NCBI GenBank assembly: GCA_001464815.1
Contig: LNDW01000026.1
Span: 52,358-116,357 of the forward strand
Direction of reading: 5' to 3'
Length of the DNA stretch: 64,000 nucleotides
DNA from: Betaproteobacteria bacterium Ga0077527
GTDB taxonomy: Bacteria > Pseudomonadota > Gammaproteobacteria > Burkholderiales > SG8-41
The position numbers were made by a program, and so were the translations under genes. Of the stretch, positions 1-7,845 are shown in pieces (positions within the stretch are counted from its first letter, which is position 1; each line of letters begins with the position of its first letter). The notes under the pieces are model-generated. The model was not told where the DNA came from. It did no database searches and saw nothing but the letters and a program-made list of their open reading frames with translations.

Positions 1-1608
1 CTTGTAGAGGCCGCGCTTGAAATCCCTGACGATCTCGCGCGCGGCGTTACGTCCAGGCAGGCCGCTGACACCGCCTCCGGGATGGGTGCCGGAGCCGCAC
101 AGATAGAGGCGTTTCACCGGTGAACGGTAATCGGCATGGCCAAGCATCGGCCTTGCGGTCCACAGCTGATCCAGCGTCAATGCGCCATGGAAAATATCGC
201 CGCGCGTGAGTCCGAATTCACGCTCGAGATCCAGCGGCGACAGAATGCGCCGCGCAATCACCGAGTCCCTGAAATTCGGCGCGAAGCGCGTCACGGTGTC
301 GATGACGTGCTCGGCGGCATCCTCGCGGATGCCGTCCCAGTTCAGTCCCGAGGGCAGGTCATAGCTGAAATGCTGGCAGAACAGGCTGGCCACATGAAAG
401 CCCGGCGGCGCCAGCGAGTCATCGACCGTTGACGGAATCAGCATCTCGACCACCGGCGCGCGCGAACAGCCATAGGTGCGCGCATCAAAATAGGCCTGCT
501 CCATATAGGCCAGCGTCGGCGCGATGATGATGCCGGACTGGTGATGCAGCGCCGTTGAAGCCCCCGGCAGGCATTTGAAATCGGGCAGCTCGCGCAGCGC
601 GACGTTCATGCGGAAGGTCGCCGAGTCGCATTTCCAGGACTGCATGCGGCGCAGGAATTCACCATCCAGCACCGGCGCATCAATCAGCCTGGTGTAGAGC
701 AGCCGCGGATTGACGTTGGCGACGACACAGCGCGCCTCGATCACCCGGCCGTCCTTCAGCTGCACACCCTGCGCCCCGCGCGAGTCGATGCAGACATTGA
801 TCACTTCGGCATGGACATCAATGTACACGCCACGGGCACGTGCTTCAGCCGCCATCGCCTCGGTGATAGCGCCCATGCCGCCGATGGCGTGGCCCCAGGC
901 ACCGCGCTTGCCGTTGACCTCGCCGAACACGTGGTGCAGCAGCACATAGGCGGTGCCCGGCGCATAGGGGCTGGCGAAATTGCCGACAATGGCATCAAAA
1001 CCGAAAGCGGCCTTGATCGGCGCCGACTCGAACCAGGCATCGAGCAGGTCGCCGGCGCTTTTGGTGAACAGGTCCAGCACCTCGCGCCGTGCCGCCATGT
1101 CCAGCCGCTTGAAGCGCCGCGCGGTTTTCAGCGCCGCGACAAAATCACCGACCCCGCCGCCGACATTGGGCGGGGTCTCCAGCGCCAGCTCGCGCAGCAC
1201 GCCGGCCACCCGCTCCAGCATCGCGTAGTACGCCGGCAGCTTCGCGGCGTCATCTTTCGAAAAACGCGCGATCTCGGCCTGAGTCTGCTCCAGCGTAGGC
1301 CCGACTTTCAGGTAATCACTGTCGGACAGCGGCAGGAAATTGGACAGCGGCCGTTCGATGATGCGCAGCCCGTGTTCGGTCAGGCGCAGGTCGCTGATTA
1401 CCTGCGGATGCAGCAGGCTGACGGTATAGCTGGCGGTCGAATTGCGGAACCCGGGATGGAATTCCTCGGTCACCGCAGCGCCGCCGACCACGGCGCGCCG
1501 CTCCAGCACACGCACCTTGAGGCCGGCCGCGGCGAGGTAACAGGCGCAGGCCAGACCGTTATGGCCACCGCCGACGATCAGCACATCGCAGGCAACAGGT
1601 GGCGGCAT
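1..1608 (-). CDS. FAD-dependent oxidoreductase of the phytoene desaturase / PYROXD2 family (C-terminus beyond window)
   Basis: An open frame of 536 codons runs from an ATG at 1608 to the window edge, so the last few residues are missing. The N-terminus carries a Rossmann dinucleotide motif VGGGHNGLA at residues 12-20, followed by an acidic residue in VRVLERRAVVGG, as in FAD-binding flavoproteins. Near the visible end is GTHPGGGVSGLPGRNAA, the second FAD-contacting motif of phytoene-desaturase-like proteins. Length and both motifs fit the PYROXD2-like branch, whose bacterial substrates are mostly unknown; a carotenoid role is not implied because no crt gene is nearby. The product is expected to be a soluble flavoprotein. 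tRNA-Arg lies just upstream on the same strand. Confidence 0.85.
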   Translation of the reverse strand, partial: MPPPVACDVLIVGGGHNGLACACYLAAAGLKVRVLERRAVVGGAAVTEEFHPGFRNSTASYTVSLLHPQVISDLRLTEHGLRIIERPLSNFLPLSDSDYLKVGPTLEQTQAEIARFSKDDAAKLPAYYAMLERVAGVLRELALETPPNVGGGVGDFVAALKTARRFKRLDMAARREVLDLFTKSAGDLLDAWFESAPIKAAFGFDAIVGNFASPYAPGTAYVLLHHVFGEVNGKRGAWGHAIGGMGAITEAMAAEARARGVYIDVHAEVINVCIDSRGAQGVQLKDGRVIEARCVVANVNPRLLYTRLIDAPVLDGEFLRRMQSWKCDSATFRMNVALRELPDFKCLPGASTALHHQSGIIIAPTLAYMEQAYFDARTYGCSRAPVVEMLIPSTVDDSLAPPGFHVASLFCQHFSYDLPSGLNWDGIREDAAEHVIDTVTRFAPNFRDSVIARRILSPLDLEREFGLTRGDIFHGALTLDQLWTARPMLGHADYRSPVKRLYLCGSGTHPGGGVSGLPGRNAAREIVRDFKRGLYK

Positions 1609-1676
1609 GGCAACGGGCGGGGGAAGGTCGGGTGAAAAAGGTGGAAAAAGTCGAAAAGGTGGATCAGGAGATTCGG

Positions 1677-1753
1677 TGGCGCGCCCGAGACGATTCGAAC
1701 GTCCGACCCCTGCCTTCGGAGGGCAGTACTCTATCCAGCTGAGCTACGGGCGC
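1677..1753 (-). tRNA. tRNA-Arg (anticodon CCG)
   Basis: On the minus strand the sequence folds as a cloverleaf. The acceptor stem GCGCCCG (1753-1747) pairs with CGGGCGC (1687-1681), followed by discriminator G and an encoded CCA (1679-1677). The D arm has GCTC/GAGT. The anticodon arm is CTGCC-CTCCGAA-GGCAG with anticodon CCG, which reads codon CGG. The T arm has the TTCGAAT loop. Confidence 0.96.
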
Positions 1754-1815
1754 GTAACCGGGTCAATTTTAGCATGGCCCCCCTTGTGGCCGTTTTATCG
1801 ATGAGGGGTTCCGGC

Positions 1816-1821
1816 TATAAT
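1816..1821 (+). promoter_or_regulatory. Candidate -10 box for the diheme cytochrome gene
   Basis: A perfect TATAAT lies 31 bases upstream of the ATG chosen at 1852, in otherwise GC-rich sequence. No convincing -35 hexamer is visible at the right distance, so this is a candidate only. Confidence 0.35.
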
Positions 1822-1851
1822 CCGCGCTTTCTTGACGCCTTGGACCTCGCC

Positions 1852-2694
1852 ATGAGCGACTCCCACCACCCCATCGAACACTCCTCCCCGATCAAGACGC
1901 CGAAACAGTTGATCATCGCCGTCGTTCTGTCCTTCATCGTGCCGGTGCTGGTCATCGTGATGCTGGCCCAGATCGCGGTTGGCGGAAAAAAAGCGCCCGC
2001 CGGGGCCGATGCAGCCGCCGCTGAAGAAGCCGTGGCCAAACGGCTGAAACCCGCAGGCACCGTGGTGGTGGTAGATGCCAATGCCCCCCTGCAACTGCGC
2101 GACGGCAAAACCGTGACCGAAGCCGCCTGTGCCGCCTGCCACTTCACCGGCGCGCTGAACGCACCCAAGATCGGCGACAAGGCGGCCTGGGGCAAGCTCA
2201 GCGGCCGCGGCCTGGATGCGCTGACCGCCAGCGCAATCAAGGGTGTGCGACAGATGCCTGCGCGCGGCGGCAACCCGGACATCCCGGATGTCGAAATCGC
2301 CCGCGCCATCGCCTACATGGTCAATCAGTCCGGTGGCAACATGAAAGAACCCGCGGCGCCGGCGCCCTCGGCCACACCCGCTGTTGCCGCTGTCACCACG
2401 GCGGCGGTGCCGGTGACGGTTGCTGCAGCCGCGCCAGCCGCTGGCGGCGATGCCGCAAGGGGCAAGAGTGTTTACGATTCGAGCTGCGCCGCATGCCACA
2501 GCGCCGGTGTTGCCGGCGCCCCCAAAACCGGCGACAAAACCGCCTGGGGCCCGCGCCTGAAGTCGGGCAAGGATGCACTCTACGCTTCCGTCCTCAAGGG
2601 CAAAGGCGCGATGCCGGCCAAGGGCGGCAATGCCTCGCTGACCGAGGCTGACGTCAAGGCTTCCGTCGACTACATGCTCGGCCTGGTCAAATAA
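1852..2694 (+). CDS. Membrane-anchored diheme cytochrome c (cytochrome c5-like)
   Basis: The product of 280 residues has an N-terminal hydrophobic segment (about residues 20-43) that should anchor it in the inner membrane with the bulk in the periplasm. Two class I cytochrome c domains follow, each with a CAACH heme-attachment site (residues 93-97 and 212-216). An Ala/Pro/Val-rich linker of about 30 residues joins them. Both domains carry the K(I/T)GDK(A/T)AW stretch after the heme motif, typical of cytochrome c5. The role is probably electron transfer to a terminal oxidase or another periplasmic acceptor. The ATG at 1852 is chosen over upstream codons because MSDSHHPIE directly precedes the anchor and a -10-like box sits just ahead. 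The gene stands alone, with a terminator behind it. Confidence 0.9.
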   Translation: MSDSHHPIEHSSPIKTPKQLIIAVVLSFIVPVLVIVMLAQIAVGGKKAPAGADAAAAEEAVAKRLKPAGTVVVVDANAPLQLRDGKTVTEAACAACHFTGALNAPKIGDKAAWGKLSGRGLDALTASAIKGVRQMPARGGNPDIPDVEIARAIAYMVNQSGGNMKEPAAPAPSATPAVAAVTTAAVPVTVAAAAPAAGGDAARGKSVYDSSCAACHSAGVAGAPKTGDKTAWGPRLKSGKDALYASVLKGKGAMPAKGGNASLTEADVKASVDYMLGLVK

Positions 2695-2720
2695 CGGAGC
2701 CGTCGCAGATGTTCCTCCAA

Positions 2721-2747
2721 AAGGCGCAGCGTGGCTGCGCCTTTTTT
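2721..2747 (+). terminator. Rho-independent terminator after the cytochrome gene
   Basis: A 10-bp stem AAGGCGCAGC / GCTGCGCCTT with a 3-base loop is followed by a run of T, 26 bases after the cytochrome stop codon. Confidence 0.85.
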
Positions 2748-2765
2748 ATTAGCGGCCGCTGAGCC

Positions 2766-3590
2766 ATGGCCATCTACGCCATCGGTGACGTTCAGGGCTG
2801 CTACGAACCGCTGCGCCGCCTGCTCGACCGCATCGCCTTTGATCCGGTGCGCGACACGCTGTGGTTTGCCGGCGATCTGGTCAACCGCGGCCCGCACACC
2901 CTTGAAGTGCTGCGCTTCGTTCGCGGGCTCGGTTCGCGCGCGGTGGCCGTCCTCGGCAACCACGACCTGCACCTGCTGGTGGTCGCCGCCGGCGTACGGC
3001 CGCCGCACCATGGCGACACCTTTGATGCGCTGTTCGCCGCGCCCGACCGCGATGAATTACTAGACTGGCTGCGCCACCAGCCGCTGTTTCACGCTGACCA
3101 AGGATGGGGGATGGTCCATGCCGGACTGCTGCCGCAATGGAGTGTGGCGCAGGCCCGCGCACTGTCCGCTGAAGTCGAGACCATGCTGCAGGGTCCGCAG
3201 CACGGTGAATTCCTGCAGCACATGTACGGCAACGAACCACGGTACTGGAGCGATGACCTTGCCGGTTTCGACCGCCTGCGCGTCATCGTCAATGCGATGA
3301 CCCGGCTGCGGCTCTGCGATGACCGCGGCACGATGGAATTCACCCACAAGACAGGTCTGCAAAACCTGCCGCCCGGCCATCAACCCTGGTTTGATGCGCC
3401 ACAGCGCGCCAGTGCCGGCACATCCCTGGTCTTCGGCCACTGGGCGGCGCTGGGACTGATCGTGCGCGAAGACCTGGCCGGCCTCGACTCGGGCTGTGTC
3501 TGGGGTCGGGCGCTGACGGCGATACGCCTCGAAGACCGCGCGCTGTTTGAGTGCGACTGCGGCGAAATCAAGGCGGTTGGAGGCGACTGA
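2766..3590 (+). CDS. apaH: Bis(5'-nucleosyl)-tetraphosphatase, symmetrical
   Basis: The enzyme hydrolyses Ap4A and related dinucleoside polyphosphates to two ADP and may also remove NpnN caps from RNA. The 274 residues show the metallophosphoesterase signature in order: GDVQGCY (7-13), GDLVNRGP (36-43) and GNHD (64-67), with a later GHWAALG block carrying a metal-binding His. The length matches E. coli ApaH. The start ATG at 2766 gives the canonical MAIYAIGDVQG N-terminus. Its 3' end overlaps the convergent acyltransferase gene by 23 bases. It is cytoplasmic and not in its enterobacterial rsmA-apaG context. Confidence 0.95.
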   Translation: MAIYAIGDVQGCYEPLRRLLDRIAFDPVRDTLWFAGDLVNRGPHTLEVLRFVRGLGSRAVAVLGNHDLHLLVVAAGVRPPHHGDTFDALFAAPDRDELLDWLRHQPLFHADQGWGMVHAGLLPQWSVAQARALSAEVETMLQGPQHGEFLQHMYGNEPRYWSDDLAGFDRLRVIVNAMTRLRLCDDRGTMEFTHKTGLQNLPPGHQPWFDAPQRASAGTSLVFGHWAALGLIVREDLAGLDSGCVWGRALTAIRLEDRALFECDCGEIKAVGGD

Positions 3591-4368
3591 CGATCGCCGC
3601 GTGCGCGGCGTTGGCCAGTGCACGACGGTCAGCCTGCGCGGGCAACGGTGGTAACAGGCGAAGCCGTGCATCAATTCGCGGCTGGCTGATGATGTCGCAG
3701 ACGCTTCGCAACAGGCTCTTGTCACCGTCGTAGGCGGCCTCGACGCACAGGGATCCGTCAAAACGCTCGAAACGGAATGCCACCGGTTGCACCACGGCAT
3801 CCGCAAGCAGGGCCGGCTGCAGCAGCGCACTGTGAAAACGCAGCACCTGCGCGCCATTGCTGGTGGTGCCTTCCGGAAACACCGCAATGACATCACCGGT
3901 GCGCAGCGCTTCGGCGGTCAGTCTGTTCACGCGGCCGGCATCGGCACGGCGGCCGCGCTCGATGAACAACGTGCCGGTCTTTTCGCACAACCAGCCAATC
4001 GCCGGCCAGCGGCGGATTTCGGATTTCGCGACAAACCGCACCGGCTGCACCGCGTTGACCGCAAAAATGTCCAGCCAGGATACATGGTTCGCCACCAGCA
4101 TCAGCGGCCGCCCGCCATGTAATTCGCCTTCGACATGCAGGCATACCCCGAGGCGACGCAGCAGCAGCGCCGACCAGCGGCGGATGGCTGCAGTGCGGCG
4201 TGCCGCGCTGTAGAAGGGAAAACAGCAGGCGACGGTCAGCAGGCCGTCGGCCAGATGCCAGCTGATGCCGGCAAAGCGCGCGACTCTTGTCAGCAGTGAC
4301 GGGGGCTGGGGAAATCTGCGGCCGCTCATGGCAGCCATTATAGGGGCGTGTGCCGTCCGCCCCCTCAT
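3568..4368 (-). CDS. olsA: Lyso-ornithine lipid / 1-acylglycerol-3-phosphate acyltransferase (PlsC family)
   Basis: This PlsC-family acyltransferase has the catalytic H-x4-D motif in NHVSWLD (His95, Asp100) and the FPEGTT phosphate-binding motif (164-169). Two hydrophobic stretches near residues 40-60 suggest membrane association. It lies 9 bases downstream of a gene for an OlsB-type N-acyltransferase. That pairing is the ornithine-lipid operon (OlsB acylates ornithine, OlsA adds the ester-linked chain), so OlsA is the favoured assignment over a housekeeping PlsC. ATG codons at 4338 or 4329 would remove 10 or 13 residues and cannot be excluded. Its end overlaps apaH, convergent. Confidence 0.8.
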   Translation of the reverse strand: MRGRTAHAPIMAAMSGRRFPQPPSLLTRVARFAGISWHLADGLLTVACCFPFYSAARRTAAIRRWSALLLRRLGVCLHVEGELHGGRPLMLVANHVSWLDIFAVNAVQPVRFVAKSEIRRWPAIGWLCEKTGTLFIERGRRADAGRVNRLTAEALRTGDVIAVFPEGTTSNGAQVLRFHSALLQPALLADAVVQPVAFRFERFDGSLCVEAAYDGDKSLLRSVCDIISQPRIDARLRLLPPLPAQADRRALANAAHAAIVSRLQPP

Positions 4369-4377
4369 GCCGGCCGC

Positions 4378-5166
4378 TCAGGCCTTCATGAAGTGGCGGG
4401 CATACCGCGCGTTGATCCGTTCCACCGACAGCAGCATCAACAGATCGGCAGTGTTGAAATCCGGATCCCAGGCTGGTGCGCCGCATATCATCGCACCGAC
4501 ACGCAGATAACCCTTCACCAGTGCCGGCGGTACGGCATCAGTCGCACCATCGTCGAGTGCGGCCAGCGGCAGCTCGCAGCGCGGGAACACCCGGTACTCC
4601 ACCGGCGACAGATGCTTCTCGGCGAGGCGGCGGTAGATCGCGGCAGCGGCATGTCCGCCGTCGTTCATCGCCAGAGACGCGCAGCCAATTACGTAGCGAA
4701 GATCATCGCGGGCAAGCACTTCCGCCAGCCCGGACCACAACAAGGCGATGGTGGCACCGTTGCGGTAGTCGGGGTGGACACAGGACCGGCCGATCTCCAG
4801 CGTGTCGGCACGCAGGTGGCGCAGGCGGGTCAGGTCAAATTCATTCTCGGCATAAAAGCCGCCGAGCTCGGCGGCCTTGGCGCCGGACAACAGACGGTAG
4901 GTGCCAACCACTTCGCCGTTGCGCGTGTCACGCACCAGCAGATGCTCACAGTGGGCATCGTAGAGGTCCTGGTCAACGCCGGGTACCGCGCAGTCAAGGC
5001 GTGCGCCGAGCTCCCCGGCGAATACGCGGTAACGCAGACGCTGCGCCTCGAGCACTTCGGCGTTGCTGCGGGCGAGTGCAACGGTCAGCGCGGCAACCGG
5101 TTCGTGACGCGCCGCTTCGGTGATCCCATCGTGATGGGTGGAACGTTCAATGACGGCATCGAGCAT
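4378..5166 (-). CDS. olsB: L-ornithine N-alpha-acyltransferase (OlsB-type GNAT)
   Basis: The 262 residues match the hemolysin-like GNAT acyltransferase family that includes OlsB. The N-terminus has LRYRVFAGELGAR, the core has GTYRLL and ENEFDL, and EIGRSCVHPDYR is the acyl-donor region. The enzyme would transfer a 3-hydroxyacyl chain from acyl-ACP to ornithine, the first step of phosphate-free ornithine membrane lipids. A strong Shine-Dalgarno GGAGG lies 6 bases before the ATG. The gene is followed after 9 bases by a PlsC-family gene, the expected partner. Other GNAT acyltransferases, such as acyl-homoserine lactone synthase-like proteins, share parts of the fold but not this context. Confidence 0.85.
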   Translation of the reverse strand: MLDAVIERSTHHDGITEAARHEPVAALTVALARSNAEVLEAQRLRYRVFAGELGARLDCAVPGVDQDLYDAHCEHLLVRDTRNGEVVGTYRLLSGAKAAELGGFYAENEFDLTRLRHLRADTLEIGRSCVHPDYRNGATIALLWSGLAEVLARDDLRYVIGCASLAMNDGGHAAAAIYRRLAEKHLSPVEYRVFPRCELPLAALDDGATDAVPPALVKGYLRVGAMICGAPAWDPDFNTADLLMLLSVERINARYARHFMKA

Positions 5167-5317
5167 GACAACCTCCGTTGGAGATACACGGAGAGGAGGC
5201 TACGCCCGGTCGATGACCGCAAGGTTAAGGCACGATGACGAAACGATGATGGAAAAATGAACGCCGGGTGAATCTCTTCAACCGGCGTACGATGGCGAAT
5301 CCAGCCTGCTGTGTAAC

Positions 5318-5788
5318 TTAGCGCGTGACCCGCGAGTTCTGGCCGTTGGAAAGGATGCGCACACGGTCGCCCGGCTTGAACACCTCGTCGGCCTCCTGCA
5401 CGATCGCCACCAGCGCGCCGTTGTCGAGCTTGACCGTGACTTCGACGCCCTGACGCTTGGTCACACCCTGCTCAGCGGCGGCGCCGACCAAGCCGCCCGC
5501 CACCGCACCCAGCACTGTCGCGATGTCTGAACCGCGGCCACCACCAACCGTGCTGCCGGCAATGCCGCCGACCACCGCGCCTGCAGCCGGACCGATCGGG
5601 GTGCGGGTACCCTCGATCTGCACCTGGCGCACGCTTTCGACCACACCCATACGCACACTTTGCTCGCGGCGCGCCTCTTCGCGCGAGTAGGTGCCGCCGC
5701 CAAGGCCCTGCGCGCAGCCGGTGAACACCGTCACCGCGAGCAGCGCCGCCGCCGCGCGAATCCGCCTGTTCCGGGTATTAATGTCCAT
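5318..5788 (-). CDS. SlyB/Pcp-like outer-membrane lipoprotein with glycine-zipper 2TM domain
   Basis: This 156-residue lipoprotein has a type II signal peptide ending in VFTGC, so Cys25 would be lipidated. A glycine-zipper region of about residues 64-107 (GPAAGAVVGGIAGSTVGG, then LGAVAGGLVGAAAEQG) is typical of the SlyB/17-kDa antigen family. A C-terminal soluble part resembles the SlyB nucleotide-independent beta fold. These proteins stabilise the outer membrane under stress. A GGAGG ribosome site precedes the ATG. The start lies 13 bases after the stop of the PfkB kinase gene, so the two are probably cotranscribed. Confidence 0.85.
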   Translation of the reverse strand: MDINTRNRRIRAAAALLAVTVFTGCAQGLGGGTYSREEARREQSVRMGVVESVRQVQIEGTRTPIGPAAGAVVGGIAGSTVGGGRGSDIATVLGAVAGGLVGAAAEQGVTKRQGVEVTVKLDNGALVAIVQEADEVFKPGDRVRILSNGQNSRVTR

Positions 5789-5801
5789 GTCCAGCCTCCT
5801 G

Positions 5802-6737
5802 TCACCAGAATTTCATGCCGAATGCGTCCTCGAACCGGGCCGCCGCCTCGTCCTTCGTGAAACGGTGGTTCTGTCCGCCGCGATGGGCAATCTTCACCGA
5901 GCCCATCAGCGACGCCAGCCGTCCGGTCAGCGCCCAGTCGGCACCGGCCGCCAGCCCGTAAAGCAAGCCGCCGCGGAAAGCATCGCCACAGCCGGTCGGA
6001 TCCAGTATCGCTTCCGGTTTAACGCTCGGGATCTCGATCTGTTTACCGCCGGCCAGCACTAAAGCGCCTTTCGCACCCAGTGTGACCACAACCGCCTTGA
6101 CGAGTTTCGCCAGTTCGTCGAGCTTTTTGCCGGTGCGGTCCTGCAGCATCTGCGCCTCGTAATCGTTGACCGTGACGTAGTCGGCGAGCCGCACAAAATT
6201 TTCCAGCTCCGGGCCGTTGAACATCGGCAGGCCCTGGCCAGGATCGAAAATGAAGGGGATGCCGGCCTCGTTGAACTCGCGGGCGTGCTGGATCATGCCG
6301 TCGCGGCCGTCCGGAGCCACAATGCCCAGCATGACATTTTTGGCATCACCGACATGGTTCTGATGCGAATGATTCATCGCGCCGGGATGGAAGGCGGTGA
6401 TCTGGTTGTCGTCGAGGTCGGTGGTGATGAAAGCCTGGGCGGTAAAACTGCCGGGCACCGTGCGCACGTGATGCTGGGTCAGGCCAAGACGCTGCAGGCG
6501 TTCGTCGTAAGGCGCGAAGTCATCACCGACCGTGGCCATGATCCGCGCATCACCACCCAGCATGCTCAGCGTGTAGGCGATGTTGCCGGCACAGCCGCCA
6601 AACTCGCGGCGCATGTCGGGCACCAGGAAGGCGACGTTAAGGATATGCAGCTGGTCGGGCAGGATGTGGTTCTTGAAGCGGTCGTGGAACACCATGATGG
6701 TGTCGTAGGCCATCGAACCGCAGATCAGGGTGGACAT
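5802..6737 (-). CDS. PfkB-family carbohydrate/nucleoside kinase (adenosine kinase-like)
   Basis: The 311 residues contain the two ribokinase-family signatures. GGCAGNIAY (47-55) is the substrate-binding region near the N-terminus. [12 protein letters not shown] (246-257) is the anion-hole and catalytic-base region, with Asp252 as the base. The subfamily with the N-terminus [17 protein letters not shown] is usually annotated as a putative adenosine kinase, but the sugar or nucleoside substrate is not certain. The longer in-frame extension was rejected because homology begins at the ATG at 6737. It is divergent from mscL and cotranscribed with the SlyB-like gene. Confidence 0.85.
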   Translation of the reverse strand: MSTLICGSMAYDTIMVFHDRFKNHILPDQLHILNVAFLVPDMRREFGGCAGNIAYTLSMLGGDARIMATVGDDFAPYDERLQRLGLTQHHVRTVPGSFTAQAFITTDLDDNQITAFHPGAMNHSHQNHVGDAKNVMLGIVAPDGRDGMIQHAREFNEAGIPFIFDPGQGLPMFNGPELENFVRLADYVTVNDYEAQMLQDRTGKKLDELAKLVKAVVVTLGAKGALVLAGGKQIEIPSVKPEAILDPTGCGDAFRGGLLYGLAAGADWALTGRLASLMGSVKIAHRGGQNHRFTKDEAAARFEDAFGMKFW

Positions 6738-6767
6738 TTCGGCAGGCTTTCGCAAAAGGTGGCGCGC

Positions 6768-6773
6768 ATTATA
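6768..6773 (-). promoter_or_regulatory. Candidate -10 box for the kinase-slyB pair
   Basis: The minus strand reads TATAAT here, 30 bases upstream of the kinase ATG at 6737. It lies beside a small palindrome ACAAC-gcat-GTTGT (6774-6787). No good -35 is seen. Confidence 0.35.
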
Positions 6774-6910
6774 ACAACGCATGTTGTCGCCGCCCGGCGA
6801 CGCCCCGTGTGGCGCATTGCGGCGGCTGGCCGCATAATCCTGCCGGCACCGGCGCCGCTGCAGATGCAGATGCCGGATCGATATCAATCTCAAAGGGGGA
6901 ATCCAACAAC

Positions 6911-7336
6911 ATGCTCAAGGAATTCAAGGCATTCGCGATGCGCGGCAATGTCGTTGACATGGCGGTCGGCATCATCATCGGCGCGGCCTTCGGCAAGATC
7001 GTCGAATCGCTGGTGAAGGACCTGATCATGCCGCCGATCGGGCTGCTGCTGGGCAAGGTCGATTTCGCAAATCTGTTCATGGTGCTGCGCGAGGGTGCAA
7101 CAGCCGGCCCCTACATCAGCGTCGAAGCCGCGCAAAAAGCGGGGGCGGTGACTTTCAATTACGGCCTGTTCATCAACACCTGCATCAGCTTCATCATCGT
7201 CGCCTTCGCGGTATTCCTGCTGATCCGCGCGATCAACCGGATGAAGGAGGCGGAAGCCGCGGCACCGGCCGCCCCGCCGCCGACACCCGAGGATGTGCTG
7301 CTGCTGCGCGAAATACGTGACTCGCTGAAAAAATAA
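6911..7336 (+). CDS. mscL: Large-conductance mechanosensitive channel
   Basis: MscL releases solutes when membrane tension rises after osmotic downshock. The 141 residues begin [20 protein letters not shown], the conserved amphipathic helix and start of TM1. The pore-lining [12 protein letters not shown] follows, then a periplasmic loop, TM2 (about 75-95) and a charged cytoplasmic helix ending LLREIRDSL. The ATG at 6911 has a strong AAGGGGGA ribosome site; the longer frame is not homologous. It stands alone, with a terminator behind it. Confidence 0.95.
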   Translation: MLKEFKAFAMRGNVVDMAVGIIIGAAFGKIVESLVKDLIMPPIGLLLGKVDFANLFMVLREGATAGPYISVEAAQKAGAVTFNYGLFINTCISFIIVAFAVFLLIRAINRMKEAEAAAPAAPPPTPEDVLLLREIRDSLKK

Positions 7337-7356
7337 AACTTGCAGTGACCGCAATA

Positions 7357-7386
7357 AAAACGCGCCCCTCGGGGCGCGTTTTTTCC
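7357..7386 (+). terminator. Terminator between mscL and gcvH
   Basis: A stem AACGCGCCCC / GGGGCGCGTT with a 2-base TC loop is flanked by A on the left and T on the right. It can therefore act for mscL and, in reverse, for the convergent gcvH. Confidence 0.85.
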
Positions 7387-7412
7387 GGCAACATCTTTTC
7401 GGCAACGCGAAT

Positions 7413-7796
7413 TCAGTCGTCGCCGGCGAGCTTGCGGTAGGCCGCCGCATCGAGCAGGGCATCGATCTGCGCCGTATCGTCGGGCAGCAGGCGGAATAAC
7501 CAGGCCGTATAGGCCTGTTCATTGACCAGCTGCGGTGCGTCGGCGATTTCGCCATTGACCGCCACCACCACACCGGCCACCGGTGCAAACAGGTCGGCAG
7601 CGGTTTTCACCGACTCGATCGCGCCGCAGCTCTCGCCCTGCGTCAGCTGGCGCCCCGCCTCGGGGATGTCGATGAACACGATGTCGCCCAATTCCTGCTG
7701 CGCGTGATGGGTGATGCCGACGCTGACAGTACCGTCCTCCTCACGGCGCGCCCAGTGGTGGCTTTCGGTGTATCGCAGCTGGTCCGGCACACTCAT
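7413..7796 (-). CDS. gcvH: Glycine cleavage system H protein
   Basis: This is the lipoyl carrier of the glycine cleavage complex. The 127 residues start MSVPDQLRYTESHHW. The lipoylation motif is ESVKTAADLFAPVAG with Lys64 as the attachment site, and the C-terminal helix (ALLDAAAYRKL) fits GcvH. Neither gcvT nor gcvP is present, and the flanks are mscL and a zinc-ribbon gene, so it is either an orphan or serves a complex encoded elsewhere. An accessory H protein for lipoate transfer is a possible alternative. A short AT-rich region precedes it. No glycine riboswitch was recognised upstream. Confidence 0.9.
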   Translation of the reverse strand: MSVPDQLRYTESHHWARREEDGTVSVGITHHAQQELGDIVFIDIPEAGRQLTQGESCGAIESVKTAADLFAPVAGVVVAVNGEIADAPQLVNEQAYTAWLFRLLPDDTAQIDALLDAAAYRKLAGDD

Positions 7797-7845
7797 CTGA
7801 TTCCCTTGTATAAAAAATATTTAATTAAAACATATACTTACAATA
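7797..7845 (-). promoter_or_regulatory. AT-rich promoter region of gcvH
   Basis: The 49 bases between the zinc-ribbon gene and gcvH are strikingly AT-rich for this genome. Read on the minus strand they contain TATACA 13 bases before the gcvH ATG and TTGTAA further upstream, with spacing too long for a textbook pair. The Shine-Dalgarno region is AAGGGAA. Confidence 0.4.

Noticed and set aside
1..1640. Plus-strand frames over the amine-oxidase-like gene
   Set aside because: They are shadows; the minus-strand frame is a full flavoprotein with FAD motifs.
1677..1753. tRNA-Arg as an integration (attachment) site
   Set aside because: No integrase or duplicated tRNA 3' end is visible in the window.
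7797..7845. Glycine riboswitch upstream of gcvH
   Set aside because: The gap is too short (49 bases) and shows no paired aptamer helices.
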